Below, one piece after another: positions 54,302-64,000 of a stretch of 64,000 nucleotides of DNA. The stretch spans positions 62,001 to 126,000 of the forward strand of contig RPFO01001063.1 of assembly GCA_009746045.1 (NCBI GenBank). The letters run 5' to 3'. How positions within the stretch are numbered: the stretch's first letter is position 1; each line of letters opens with the position of its first letter. The notes under the pieces are model-generated. The model saw only the letters and a list, made by a program, of their open reading frames with translations, ran no database searches and was not told the DNA's origin. The translations under genes were made by a program, and so were the position numbers. This stretch comes from Mesostigma viride (Eukaryota; Streptophyta; Mesostigmatophyceae; Mesostigmatales; Mesostigmataceae).

Positions 54302-54794
54302 TCATGATTTCAAAAATACTTCGCCCTGTACCTGCTTTCTGGCGCCCTTGAATACATTGGTCTCCGTCCCGGCTTGCTGCTTAGTTGTCATGGCCTTCAT
54401 TTGCCCACTTGAAACGGCATGGTCCACTAATTCGTCAAGGTCAACTTCCAATCTGGCCATGTCGCGTGCTAGATCTAAGGGCCCTGTCCTCAGCATCCCG
54501 CTGTTCATCTTCTTCCCCATCAGAGTGGGCTTCTTTGTCATTAGCAGCCCTCTTGTCAATTCCTTTCGCGCTATCAAGCTGATTGCCCAGGTCATCCGGA
54601 GCGACTTTCGGCTCCTTCGTATCGCCGCAGCATTCCTTGCACAGAATTTTCTGTCCAAAACCTTCTTCTCCCACGCCGACGCCACAAAAAACATGCATCC
54701 ACTTGCCGCATGTGCACTTGTGGACTGAGCCAGTCATGTTTCCGCAACCACCCCCGCATAATTGCATGGTTTCGGTGCCCATTGTGGCAGCCAT
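54302..54794 (-). pseudogene. Small Cys/His zinc-binding protein, frameshifted
   Basis: MAATMGTETMQLCGGGCGNM, then HKCTCGKWMHVFCG and LCKECCG, gives a C/H-rich zinc-binding region of PHD or BED style. An acidic stretch follows. Around 54,480 the protein-like sequence moves to another frame (GPLDLARDMARLEVDLDELV, DHAVSSGQMKAMTTKQQ). Such short zinc-binding proteins often accompany DNA transposons. The partner is not seen. Confidence 0.45.
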
Positions 54795-54930
54795 TTCCGC
54801 TTGTTCTCACCCACCGAGCTCTAAACGTGTTCAACAGTTGCTTTCATTCAAATTCTAAGTGCAGTGCAGTCCCAAAATGCCAAGCAGTCGAGCACGCATA
54901 AAATGCCTCGCTACTACGGTAGTTGCGACC

Positions 54931-55080
54931 GACTAGATCTGACAGAAAAATGCCTAGGCATTTTTCTGTCAGATCTAGTCCTGAAAAAAAAATGCCTAGG
55001 CATTTTTCTGTCAGATCTAGTCCTGAAAAAAAAATGCCTAGTCGAATCCAAAAGTGCCTAGGCATTTTTCGATTTGCCGT
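54931..55080. repeat. 50-bp perfect palindrome and partial repeats
   Basis: 54,931-54,980 is a perfect palindrome centred on CCTAGG, running outward through AAAAATG/CATTTTT to GACTAGATCT/AGATCTAGTC. Its right half is then repeated at about 54,981-55,033, and a variant (GTGCCTAGGCATTTTTC) ends near 55,070. Confidence 0.93.
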
Positions 55081-55440
55081 ACTTCCTGAACAAGCCGCGC
55101 GTTGCGCGCCGAAAGTTTGCTCACTTAGAATCCTTGGCCAACTGAGCAAACTTTCGGCCACCGGCTCTTGTCGAAAAAGCCGGGCTGGCTGGCGTCAAAG
55201 TCGAACGTTTCCCCCGGCGGCTCGGCAGGGCGACTGCACTTGGGTTCAGGCGACGCTGCGGGCGGAGGCGAGCCCGGGAGGGGGCTGGGCGACCACTAGA
55301 GCTTGGCTAGTGGCGCCGTTGCCTTCTGGGCCGGAGGGCGAAGCTGCAGCCGAGGCTGCAGACGTATTTTCAGGGCTTAGCACAGCCGTCAGCCGCCAGG
55401 CTGCGTTGCGCGGAGGAGCGTTTGCTCGCCATATATTGCC
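55060..55440 (-). pseudogene. Second fragment of the 33-kb retroelement ORF family
   Basis: The minus strand from 55,433 begins MASKRSSAQRSLAADGCAKP, like MTSKSSTTQRSLEAAMSNA at 33,947. Then come QALVV and EPKCSRPAEPPGETFDFDAS, matching EPKRSRPTSLPRWHEVDFD. A stop soon after the start and frame changes show decay. Confidence 0.5.
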
Positions 55441-55467
55441 TAATAGCTTCGGAAAATTATATATGTT

Positions 55468-55870
55468 CTGTCAGACATGGGCTCGGCTTCGTTCGCTCAA
55501 CACCTACTGGCACTCGAAGGACCTGGGCGAGCGCCGCAAGCGAATGCTCTTCAAGGTCCTGGTCCTCAAGGTGCTCATGCACCTACAATGGCGCCGAGGC
55601 ATGGACGCTCACGGACACGCTGGCCACATGGCTGAACGGCACGGTTACCAGGATGCAGTTAGCATTTTGGGCAACCAATATGCTAAGTGGATGCAGTTTG
55701 GAAAGACCTTTCCAACTCCGTGCTGACCGCCTGAAACAGACAAGGGACGAGAAAGATATCAAGTCCCGAAGTCCTAGCCGTCCGTGGCCGACTAGGGTGC
55801 AGTCCTCTGGTATAGTGGACAGGACACGTGGCAGGCCGTGCCTGCACAGGCTTAGCCTGACTATCACGTG
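55468..55870 (+). pseudogene. LINE reverse transcriptase, C-terminal remnant
   Basis: The first frame reads LNTYWHSKDLGERRKRMLFK and VLVLKVL; the next, one base off, reads YNGAEAWTLTDTLATWLNGT and VTRMQLAF. Together this is the LLYGAEAWTL region that follows the catalytic core in non-LTR reverse transcriptases. The core itself is absent and the frame is broken. Confidence 0.6.
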
Positions 55871-56307
55871 ACTGTGGTCCACGTAGACCAGAGGAGCAGC
55901 AGCCTGTGACTGGTGGAATACTGGAACTGGCACAGGGCCGCAAGGATACTAGGCCTTGCAGGCTTGTGACAGGTCCTGTACTTCCTAGGTTGCAGAGTCT
56001 AGGCAAATCCAGTTCGTCCTGGCTCTGCACTGATGCCAGTGGACGTTGAGGATTTGCTTGCACGCCTGCACGTGCCTCGTCACGCCGATGGGAACGAGGA
56101 ACAACGCAAAGGATATAGCTTGGTCATGGGGGATGACCAGCTATCTCGGAAAGCACGAACCGTGGGTGCCACCTTGGTCGTGGAAGTGCCCATTGTGGTC
56201 GTGGCCTGGTGAACAGATTTAAGGTTGCTGCCTTGCAACATTGGCTAAGACGCGCTGTGAAAGACCAAGAGCTCACATACGTTGGGAGCTCTTTCTAACT
56301 CGTATTA

Positions 56308-57512
56308 TTGTCTCCTTACTTCTTCATGTCCAACGTGCCGAGGGAACAGGCCATTGAGCCTTCGCAAAGCCAGAGCTCGCAGCCGCAGCTTCGGGTAGGA
56401 GCCCCGGAGCGATCACGACCTTTTCATCCCTACGCTCATCCGAGCACCGCATCAACCTTCGTCCAGGCGGCGTACCTGGCAAGGGGGCTGGCGAAGAAAG
56501 GTTGGGTAGCAGTTTGCGGAACTGCAGCAGGGCCGGCGGCGAGCGACCCCATTGTGATGCAGATTGAGGCTTCGACAGCTCCCGGCGAATTGTCGCGAGA
56601 GGCCGTCGAAAAGTTTGTGTCAATACGGGACGAGCTGTCCTCGACCATTTACGGTCTGGAGGTGGCTCACCAGGGCGGGCACGTGACCGTGTCGCAGCTG
56701 GATTTGGCGCGGGAGGCACTGGGCCAGATCGTGGCCATTGGACTGGGAGCAGCGCGACTGTTCAACCATCAGGTGGCAACGTCTGTGCTGGGCGCGGGAG
56801 TTGAAGTCCCGGACGTGATCAGGCAAGCGCAGGCGCGCGAAGTCGACAACCCCTGGTCGTCGGCAGAGGTGGTTTCACAAACGTGCGAACACCTCGTGAA
56901 CATTCTTTTGCAGGAGTCACGGGGTAACGCAGACCGGTGGGTGATAACCACACGACCATTTGGGATTTGGTCAACACTCGACACACCGCGGGCGGCGGAA
57001 CCAGACGCACACGATCCAGTGGTCGAGGTCATCACGGGTCGGGAGGTAACGCCAGAAGACTTCCATTACCAATTCGTTGATCAGCCAGAGGGGATCATCG
57101 AACGTTCATCTCAGCAGATAGATCAAGGCGACGGTACACAGAAGGGTACGCTGCACGACGTCGTGCTGAGCTGCACGTCCCGCAAGAGCCCGAACACGAC
57201 TACGGTGGTCGTGGGGCTTGCAACGACAAGCGGGGTGGTGGAACGCGGTGGGTGAGGAACCTTGAGTGGGATCGCTCGAGTGGGAGCGAGCCCCGGATCC
57301 CAGTGGAGAAATCTGCAGACGGGCGACCCGTTAGCAGAGTGTTTGGACCCTACGCCGACGGGGAGGACGCCGCTGGCAGCGACGAGGAGCGGCCAGAGAC
57401 GCCCATCGCAGCCACTGCTCAAGAGCGAGAGCTGGAGGCAGCGAACCAAGCAGGTGCTGAGTCAGTAGCTGGGACGGTGCCCACGGCATCCCCCAGCGAC
57501 GCCAGTGCTTGA
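56308..57512 (+). CDS. Unrecognised ORF upstream of the copia-like element
   Basis: The frame from 56,308 (MSPYFFMSNVPREQAIEPSQ) runs 315 codons to TGA at 57,253. A second frame continues at once to 57,512 (RNLEWDRSSGSEPRIPVEKS, GPYADGEDAAGSDEERPETP), as if one frameshift split a protein of about 400 residues. The middle is helical (REAVEKFVSIRDELSSTIYG, LARGLAKKGW), the end acidic and disordered. It could be a structural protein of the neighbouring retroelement or an unrelated gene. No domain is recognised. Confidence 0.45.
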
Positions 57513-57564
57513 GTCAGTTCTTCCTTTTCCTTCGCCTTTATTGTTGTGTCCCCACTTGTATATA

Positions 57565-58935
57565 ATGCCTCGTGGCAAACCGGGCGACGGCGACAAGGGC
57601 GAGGAGGGGCACCGGCTGGAGAGAGCCAGGAGCCTGGGAAGGGCAAGGAGGCGCTGGTGGGAGAGGCGATCCCAGCCAGCGACGGCGATGGGGGAAAGCG
57701 ACCAGGGAGCAAGAGGCGACACGAAGACTCGGTGGAGGAGGCGCGCAAGGCGCGGGCGCGGGGCATCTGATGCAATAACGGTGGCGAATGGGCAACCTGC
57801 CGTGGAGAAGCGTAAGAGGGACCCCTCGCTGACGGCAATGGTAAGAGGCCTCATGTGGATGTGCTCTCCCCTGTGCCTGCTGGACCAAGTGGTGCTGTTG
57901 TTGTGACACCCGCTGTGGTGGAGCCAGTGAAGGCGCTGCCAGGGTCGAGACCTCACATGAGTGCTGTCACTGTTATGAATGGACAAAAGCCTCTTAACCC
58001 ACCACTAGCACAGGAAGCTTTGGACAAGTGGCTAGAGGACATGGAGCTTGTTGTGTTCTCCGTGGACCCCACTGTCAACCTAGTGCAAGTGTTTCACTCG
58101 TCCACGTGCAACAGGGACTCGTCAGAGCGTGTCAGGGAGAAGGCTAGGACTGCTGTCAAGGATAAGCTAACCTGGGCACAGTTCCTGGAAGGGTTGAGGG
58201 AGGAGTTCTCTGACAAGGTTCTCAACCTCACCAACTACTACAAGCATCAGTATGACACCTTTGAGATAGTGGGCCCTGTGGCAGAGGAATGGGCTAGGCT
58301 CAACCGTATCAGGACAAGGGGGCCAAGTATGGCTTCCTGGTCACAGATAGGGCCTTGGCAGACTATTTCCTGGACCGTATGGGTTTGAGTGTGGATGGGA
58401 GGAACGGTGCCCGCATGTTTCTTAACCAGACTGATGGCTCCTTGCGTGCTCTGGAGCTTGTAATCCTCAGCATAAGGAAGCCAGATCCTGCCTGCAAGGC
58501 TATCCAGTCCCATGGCAGCAATGCCACCTCCGCTGTGCAGGGCCAAGGTGATGTCCCCGGGTACCCAGCCCGTGATGGGGCAAGGCCCAACAAGCGTAAG
58601 CGCTTCAGGCGCCAGAGGCAGGGGCTCAGGGTGGCAAGGGTGCAGGTCCCAAGGAGGGGTTGGGGCCAGCAAGCTGGTGGTCAGCAGGGTAAGGGTGGCC
58701 AAGGGCAAGGCAAGGGCCAAGCTCAAGGCAACCAGGGCAAGCAGGGTGGGCAGCCTCAGGGAGGCCAGGGGAAGCCTGGCAAGGGTGGGGCTGGGTCTGG
58801 GAAGAAGGGTGGAGCATGTTTGTGTGTGGCAAGGAAGGTCACTGGCGTCGTGAGTGTCCTGACAGGAAGGCCAAGCCTGCTGGGGCAGGGGCCAGTCTGG
58901 GCAGCAGTGACTAGCTACATCATCCCCTGTAAATA
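57565..58935 (+). pseudogene. Copia-like gag, multiple frameshifts
   Basis: MPRGKPGDGDKGEEG starts after a TATATAATG. Further blocks lie in changing frames: KEALVGEAIPASDGDGGKRP; KPLNPPLAQEALDKWLEDME, VFSVDPTVNLVQVFHSST and KLTWAQFLEGLREEFSDKVL (a gag-type helical region); KYGFLVTDRALADYFLDRMG; then a Gly/Gln/Lys-rich RNA-binding stretch. Near 58,820 a CCHC knuckle is visible across a one-base break (CGKEGHWRREC is intact, its first Cys is in another frame). At least three shifts make gag non-functional as written. Confidence 0.6.
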
Positions 58936-58958
58936 GTCAATCACCCCTTGGGGAAGGT

Positions 58959-61900
58959 GTGCTGGATGTACATAAGGACGGGGGTGTGCCCCTTGTGCAG
59001 CACCAAGGGTGTAAAGATGTTGTTCTTCCACTGGATTGCAATAACAATGCTGCAGCTGAATTCCCTATGCCTCATGCAGGTGGTGGGTCTCCAGCAGGTG
59101 CTGGCCTGGAGGGCCAAGGGACCTTGCTGGAAGGGCCTGGAGCGGTCCAGGGTGCAGGGCCTGACTTGGGGCGTCAGGACGGCCTGCAGGGAAGCCCTGG
59201 AACCTCAGGAGTGGATCATGTGTCCCCACACACGGTTCAGACGTCTCGCCAGGTCAGTACTGACAGAGTGCTGAGCTATGCTGAGGCTGGCCATAGGTTG
59301 CATCACATGTTTGGGCATTCTGGGCAGGCAGCAATGTTTGCTTGGAAGCTAGGTAGGGAGCCTTTGTGGGAGGCTTGCCAGGCTGCTGCTGAGAACTGTG
59401 GTTGCCAGGAGAATGCTGTTCACCCACCTCAGTCCCATGCTAGGGAGCCTGCTAGGGAGCGTGGCGACATCCAGATGGATATCCAGCATATCAGGGGCTT
59501 GTATATATTGGTGGGGGTGGACAGGTTCAGCAGATACAGGCTGATAGACGTTCTGCCTGGTATGCAGGAGCACCACTTGTTGTTGGGTATGAAGGCCCTG
59601 ATCCCAGGCTTTGGGGTGTGCAAGAGTGTGCAGGCAGACTTGCAGTTTGACTGTTTGCTCAAGCATCAGGACCAGCTGCCTTGTAAGCTGGTAGTAGTCC
59701 CCAGGGAGAGTCATGGGCAGCAAGGGGCTGTAGAGAGATCCATACGTGAAGTGAAGACAGTGGTGCTAGCAGCAGAGTCAGTGCCACTTGTGGCATCTGC
59801 CTTAGAGAGGGCAGCCTGGTGTAAGGGGATAGAAGAGCAGCTGAACCACAGGGTTAACTATTACTTTGATGGTGTGGCTGTCTCTCCCCTGGCCCTGCAG
59901 TATAGCTTGTTGCCTGAGAACGTGGTGCAGGCCAGTCTTAGGAAGGCAGATAGGTTATTTGCCCAGCTGAGACGTAAGGACAAGAACTGGAATGTGCTGA
60001 GGCCTCAGGTGGGGCTGAAGGTCAGGATGTGGAAGGAACCATCTATTCCAGGCAAGCGGGGGAAGTGGCAGGATGGGGTTGTCACTCGTGTGGAAGAAGC
60101 TAACAGATCTTGCCTGGTGGCTTTGGAAAAGGATCCAAGGCACGTGTACAGGTTGTCCTGGGCTCATGTCAAGGAAAGAAGGCCACATGCAATCTGGCCT
60201 GCAGACGGGCCAGGCCCTCCCAGCTGGGTTGAGGAGCCAGGCCAGAGCCAGGCAGCAGCAGCTAACAATCCTCTGGTGGTGGATGATGGTCTGTCCCTGC
60301 TGGAAGATGACGAGCAGGAGGCTGCTGAAGCAACTGTCACAAGGCCAGAGGGGACGGGGCAGCCACCTAAGGCCCGGGGGCCTCTCATGGCGGACGTCAT
60401 CCGAGCACTCATGCGCAGCAAACATGATCCCAAGGTATCCAAGCTCACGGGGTGGGGGTCGTGCTGGGCAGCTACAATGGAGGTAGATACCAACTCACAG
60501 GTGTCTGTCATCAGGGAAGAGGATGCTGTAGGCTTACAGATGTCCCATCCCAGTTGCCTTGCTGTGTCTGATTTCTCAGGAAAGGTGTCCATGAAGATCC
60601 TTGGGGAAGTGAGTGTGCCTATCTTAGGGGTGCCCACCACGTTCTGTGTGGTAGAGGGCTATCAGGGGCCTGCCATTCTGGGTCAGAACTTCTTGTGCAT
60701 GCCAGGGGTTACTTTGACCTCTGATGAGTTGGCACTAGAAGGCAGGGGCAGCCTCCCCCTTGAAAGATATCACTATTCCCAGGGTCTTGCAGTGGCGGTG
60801 AAGGCTGTTAGGAGTCAGCCAGCTGAGGGTCCTCAAGGTCAGGAGCCCATAGCTGAGGACCTGTTGATAATCCCAACCACCTTTGATCCAAGGCAGTTAG
60901 GGGTAAACAGGTACCAGATAGCTGCTCACAGTCCTATTCCCTGGCGCCAGCTAGTCGAGATGATGCAAAGCCCCAAGATGGCTAAGGCATGGACTCTTGG
61001 CTTTGTTGCTTCTGGGCATGAGTGGATAGTTTCCAACTGTGCAGAACCTGTGGATGAGCTGCCAGAAGTTCACCAGCTGCTCAGATTGATGTTTGTCCTC
61101 AAGCTCAAGGAGGTAGATGGTGTCCAGGTGCCACATGTCAGACCAGTTGTAACCGAGTATCATGGCACTGGCCAGTTGTTAGATGAGGAGCTCTATACTC
61201 CAGGGATGCTGCATGACACGTGGAGGATTCTGCTGTGTATATTTCTGTCTTTTCTGGTTAAGGGTGTGCCCTATAGCTCTGTGCTGATTGATTTCAAGAG
61301 GGCTTTTCTCAAGGGTGACCAAGATCAGGCTAGGCAGACTTGGAGAGATATCCCTCCTTTCTTTGTGACTGTACCTGCTGTATGGAGAGCAGAGATAAAG
61401 GCCAGGTACCTGAGAATTCTGAAAGGGTTGGAAGGTCTCAGGTCCAGTCCCATTATCTGGAGAAAGAGCCTAGAGAAATTCTTGAAGAATACTTGTGGGT
61501 TTTCTGTGTCTCCAGTGGATCCCTGTTTGTTCCAAGGGTCCCACAATGGCCTTCCTGTCTTTGCCTCACTGCATGGTGATGACCTGCATCTCATAGGTCC
61601 ACCAGACTGGGTTGAGGCTGTCTTGGCTAAGATCCAGAAGCGGTTTGAGCTGGGTAAGATACAGCACATGGTGGAGAATGAGCCTATGGTCTTCTGTGGC
61701 ATGCAGGCTACGTTGTTCCAAGCCAAGGGCTCGTGGTTCATCAGGATGGAGGGTGGTAAGGACTACCCACAGCAGATTGTAGATGCATTGCAGGAGCCCA
61801 TCACGCAGGCTAGGTGTGCTACCATCAGGGGCATGCTGGCATGGCTTGCAAGTATATGTGCCCCTGACTTGCTGGTTTTGAGTCGACTTACTGATTCCCA

Positions 61901-62480
61901 GCTGGTTGAGGTGGGTGCTGAGAGTGTGGTGCAGGCTGTCATGATGTCTCCCCCTCTTATACTGGGTCCTGTGGATTTGTACAAGCCCCTTGACATGGTT
62001 CTCTATGTGGACAGTTCTATGGATAATAGGAAGGTCACAGAGGTCAGGGGCAGGGCAGCAGCATTAGTTACCCTGGAGCAAGATCACACCTCACTTGTTA
62101 CCTGGTACAGTCGGTTGCAGAACAGGGTTACACCCAGCAGTGATATTGCTGAGTGCAGGGCAATCTGTGAAGGGCTGCATACTGCTCTTTACTTGAGGGA
62201 GCTCTTCTACCAGCTATGTCAAGTGGCTTCCTGTAGGTTGCAGCTGCACACACTGGTGAGGACTGATAGCATGGGCATGGTGCAATTTGTGCACAGGCAG
62301 CTGGCCAGGAGCAGGGACCTTGACTACTTGTTGCTCAAGGAGATGTCCTACCTAGCTCACATTGAACATGTGCCTGGTGTGGACAACCCTGCAGATGCCC
62401 TCACCAAGCTGGAGGAGAAGGCGGAGAGGCAGTACCCCCTGCTCCGTGGGCTCATGGACCCCTTACACGGGCGGCCATAG
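58959..62480 (+). CDS. Copia-like pol: integrase, protease, reverse transcriptase, RNase H
   Basis: An open frame of 1,173 codons without ATG at its head (GTG at 58,959), so expression by fusion or frameshift from gag is expected. Residues about 112-149: HHCC zinc site (HRLHHMFGH, CQAAAENCGC). Integrase Asp174 (IQMDIQHI), Asp227 (VQADLQF), Glu259 (GAVERSIREVK). About 505-580: retropepsin-like protease, MEVDTNSQVSVI with Asp510 and PAILGQNFL. The usual DTG/DSG is DTN here. About 700-950: reverse transcriptase with LIDFKRAFLKGD, GLEGLRSSPIIW, VDPCLF and HGDD in place of YVDD. About 1,015-1,150: copia-type RNase H (LYVDSS, IAECRAI, RTDSMGMV, HVPGVDNPADALTK). Ends TAG. The reverse transcriptase and RNase H are Ty1/copia in type. 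The protease position after integrase is unusual. Confidence 0.85.
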   Translation: MLDVHKDGGVPLVQHQGCKDVVLPLDCNNNAAAEFPMPHAGGGSPAGAGLEGQGTLLEGPGAVQGAGPDLGRQDGLQGSPGTSGVDHVSPHTVQTSRQVSTDRVLSYAEAGHRLHHMFGHSGQAAMFAWKLGREPLWEACQAAAENCGCQENAVHPPQSHAREPARERGDIQMDIQHIRGLYILVGVDRFSRYRLIDVLPGMQEHHLLLGMKALIPGFGVCKSVQADLQFDCLLKHQDQLPCKLVVVPRESHGQQGAVERSIREVKTVVLAAESVPLVASALERAAWCKGIEEQLNHRVNYYFDGVAVSPLALQYSLLPENVVQASLRKADRLFAQLRRKDKNWNVLRPQVGLKVRMWKEPSIPGKRGKWQDGVVTRVEEANRSCLVALEKDPRHVYRLSWAHVKERRPHAIWPADGPGPPSWVEEPGQSQAAAANNPLVVDDGLSLLEDDEQEAAEATVTRPEGTGQPPKARGPLMADVIRALMRSKHDPKVSKLTGWGSCWAATMEVDTNSQVSVIREEDAVGLQMSHPSCLAVSDFSGKVSMKILGEVSVPILGVPTTFCVVEGYQGPAILGQNFLCMPGVTLTSDELALEGRGSLPLERYHYSQGLAVAVKAVRSQPAEGPQGQEPIAEDLLIIPTTFDPRQLGVNRYQIAAHSPIPWRQLVEMMQSPKMAKAWTLGFVASGHEWIVSNCAEPVDELPEVHQLLRLMFVLKLKEVDGVQVPHVRPVVTEYHGTGQLLDEELYTPGMLHDTWRILLCIFLSFLVKGVPYSSVLIDFKRAFLKGDQDQARQTWRDIPPFFVTVPAVWRAEIKARYLRILKGLEGLRSSPIIWRKSLEKFLKNTCGFSVSPVDPCLFQGSHNGLPVFASLHGDDLHLIGPPDWVEAVLAKIQKRFELGKIQHMVENEPMVFCGMQATLFQAKGSWFIRMEGGKDYPQQIVDALQEPITQARCATIRGMLAWLASICAPDLLVLSRLTDSQLVEVGAESVVQAVMMSPPLILGPVDLYKPLDMVLYVDSSMDNRKVTEVRGRAAALVTLEQDHTSLVTWYSRLQNRVTPSSDIAECRAICEGLHTALYLRELFYQLCQVASCRLQLHTLVRTDSMGMVQFVHRQLARSRDLDYLLLKEMSYLAHIEHVPGVDNPADALTKLEEKAERQYPLLRGLMDPLHGRP

Positions 62481-62795
62481 AGACCAGGCCTTGCTTCAGC
62501 TTGGGTGTCCCCAGTGGGCTGCTTGACCAAAGTACCAAGTGGTGACTGGTGCTTACTGGTTGACAGCCGGTCCTTCAGGGTTAGGTACACCCTCCTGGAC
62601 AGGAGTTGGTGTGGAATGTCACTCCTACCAGCTGAGAATCATGCCTGGCCCTCCCCATGGGGTTCAGAAGAGTCGCCAGGACTTAAGTCGACGCCTTTGG
62701 CCTCAAACAGTTAGGCCATGCAAGGGCAACCCGAATGCTGGTTCTTACAGGTTGCTGTACATATGTTTTCTAGTGCTTGTTTCCAACCTGTTGCT

Positions 62796-62873
62796 AATAA
62801 AGAACCTGGTTGTGTGACCATGTGGAACATGGTTGCCAGGGGCCACATTCTGGGTTATATATGCTTGAATAAA
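62796..62873 (+). terminator. Possible polyadenylation signals of the retroelement
   Basis: AATAAA at 62,796-62,801 and again at 62,868-62,873, 316 and 388 bp after the pol stop. Position and strand fit transcript ends, possibly in a 3' LTR. Confidence 0.4.
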
Positions 62874-62900
62874 ACATAATCATGTCATGTCATTCTCATG

Positions 62901-63736
62901 TTGTTCTCATGGTTGTAATGTTTCTCTTGTGTAAAGTTCCAGGTCACCTATAAACCTGGAGGTTGGGGTGGGGTTCAATTCCCCAGCAGAGCCACAGCCT
63001 GGCATGAGTGATTCCTGGGCTTAACACCCAGTGAAGACATGGGCTCCCCAATAAGGCAGTATTTGTATAGGTGCTACCTGAGTCTCTTTGAGCATAAAAG
63101 GGAAAGGCTGGCCAAGGCGGGCGCCATAAGAACGGGCGCCTGTGATAACTGTGAAAGATCAGGAACTCACAATAGTACGTTCTTGGCATCCTTTAATCCC
63201 AGCCATTGTGTCAGGATTTTAGATAATCCTGGTTGTGCCCGTTTGCTAGCCCATTTAATGTTGTGGCCAACTTTCTGTAAACGGGGGAATAATTAGGAAT
63301 GCGTCCTTAATAATCGCTTCCGCCCACCGCATTTCTGGCCAAGATTGTGAGGGCTAGGTAGTGCTTGCCGTGTCCTTTACGGCGCTGGTTTTCTTATTGA
63401 AAACAGCTGAGTGAGTATACAAGTTAGCCCTGTACCTCGGCACTATATATTAAAAATATAATTACTTACAACAGAGTGAAATCACTCAAACCAAAGCAAA
63501 CGCCCAGCTATAAACCTCTATACAGAGCCATGTCAAATCTCTATACTACGATAAGACCAATGGAAACTCCTAACGGGAGGAACCTAACGGCACTATATAC
63601 GCATATCATTTATGGACATGCTAGTGGTTGCATGAATTTCTATAGTGAACTATTGTACATTTCTGGCGCTGCCTAGGAGGCGCTGTGGCCTAGTCCCCGC
63701 ATGCCATAACGTCGTGCCAACTAATGTTGGTCACCG
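62901..63736. other. Gene-poor DNA
   Basis: No gene. A sequence like a tRNA T-arm (TGGGGTTCAATTCCCCA, 62,973-62,989) and a short CCAGG/CCTGG stem just before it do not form a complete tRNA. Confidence 0.5.
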
Positions 63737-64000
63737 TCACCTGTGGTGAAAAGTTTGCTCAATTTCGTACCGTAAGATTTGTAATGGATCAACGGTAGCA
63801 AACAGTGTAGCCGCCACTGAAGGACTTTGTCCCTTCCACATAAGTGACTCATGGTACACGAGAAATTCACCTTTTTGGTCCCCATGTGTATGGGTAAGCC
63901 CTAGTTGGGTATGGCTGCCTTGTTGGTAGCCTAAAGCCATGCTCTTGTTGAGTATGCAACAGTCTCTTGTTGAGATTGTGTAGTGGCATTGTTTGCCCAA
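63737..64000 (-). CDS. Possible partial ORF at the window edge
   Basis: 87 codons on the minus strand, open at the right edge (CILNKSMALGYQQGSHTQLG, FLVYHESLMWKGQSPSVAAT). Composition is protein-like but no motif is recognised. It could be an exon or transposon fragment starting beyond the window. Confidence 0.25.
   Translation of the reverse strand: MGKQCHYTISTRDCCILNKSMALGYQQGSHTQLGLTHTHGDQKGEFLVYHESLMWKGQSPSVAATLFATVDPLQILRYEIEQTFHHR

Larger units (their letters stand above)
57565..62900 (+). mobile_element. Ty1/copia-like retroelement
   Basis: Spans gag and pol plus about 400 bp downstream. I could not see a repeated LTR pair by eye, nor a primer-binding site. The element may be 5'-truncated, have very diverged LTRs, or extend beyond the limits given. 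Confidence 0.65.

Noticed and set aside
57300-62950. LTR pair for the copia-like element
   Set aside because: No shared sequence between the regions flanking gag and pol was visible; a computed alignment is needed before assigning LTRs.
62930-63000. tRNA gene
   Set aside because: A good T-arm is present, but no matching acceptor stem, D-arm or anticodon stem of correct spacing can be formed.

Overview
This is a nuclear eukaryotic window. Spliceosomal introns use GTGAGT, GTGGGT and GTAAGT donors and C-rich acceptors. Exons are GC-rich with Ala/Gly/Pro/Ser low-complexity inserts, introns run from hundreds of bases to 11 kb, and satellite DNA and transposon debris are abundant. The compact style, the U-box and CW proteins and a short CCCTAAACCC-type telomere-like run suggest the green lineage, most likely a chlorophyte alga. 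This is inference; no rRNA, organellar or diagnostic gene is present.

Layout. 1-2.3 kb: dispersed repeat and gene-poor DNA. 2.37-15.56 kb (+): a three-exon gene joining an N-terminal U-box to a CW zinc finger. Its 11.15-kb second intron holds three minisatellites, a PIF/Harbinger transposon with a near-intact spliced transposase, 3.2 kb of pentanucleotide satellite (516 perfect TTGGC units), a hexamer array and an inverted transposon fragment. 15.6-20.4 kb: simple repeats, a hairpin motif and two candidate small exons. 21.4-27.3 kb: two broken, oppositely oriented copies of an unrecognised GC-rich gene family, a small Cys-His ORF, and modules resembling the U-box/CW gene. 27.6-36.5 kb: transposon debris, including a 1.7-kb terminal-inverted-repeat element and LINE remnants. 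36.5-45.4 kb (-): a nine-exon gene for an Rxt3-like protein (Rpd3L histone deacetylase complex family), with a possible 5' exon at 47.9-48.3 kb. 48.3-56 kb: gene-poor DNA, simple repeats, palindromes and retroelement fragments. 56.3-62.9 kb (+): an unidentified ORF, then a Ty1/copia-like retroelement with a broken gag and an intact 1172-codon pol.

Main observations. (1) Introns of the Rxt3-like gene, and one intron of the U-box/CW gene, carry repeated degenerate copies of the neighbouring exon edge with its splice signal. At least twenty such 'echoes' can be seen by eye, suggesting introns that grew by repeated duplication across exon-intron borders. (2) The retroelement pol reads integrase, then aspartic protease, then reverse transcriptase and RNase H, unlike the usual copia or gypsy order. 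(3) Pyrimidine-biased simple repeats lie next to splice acceptors. (4) A protein family without recognised relatives occurs as two broken copies.

Functional links are limited. The U-box/CW and Rxt3-like proteins are both plausible nuclear or chromatin regulators, but nothing shows they act together. Almost everything else is mobile or repetitive.
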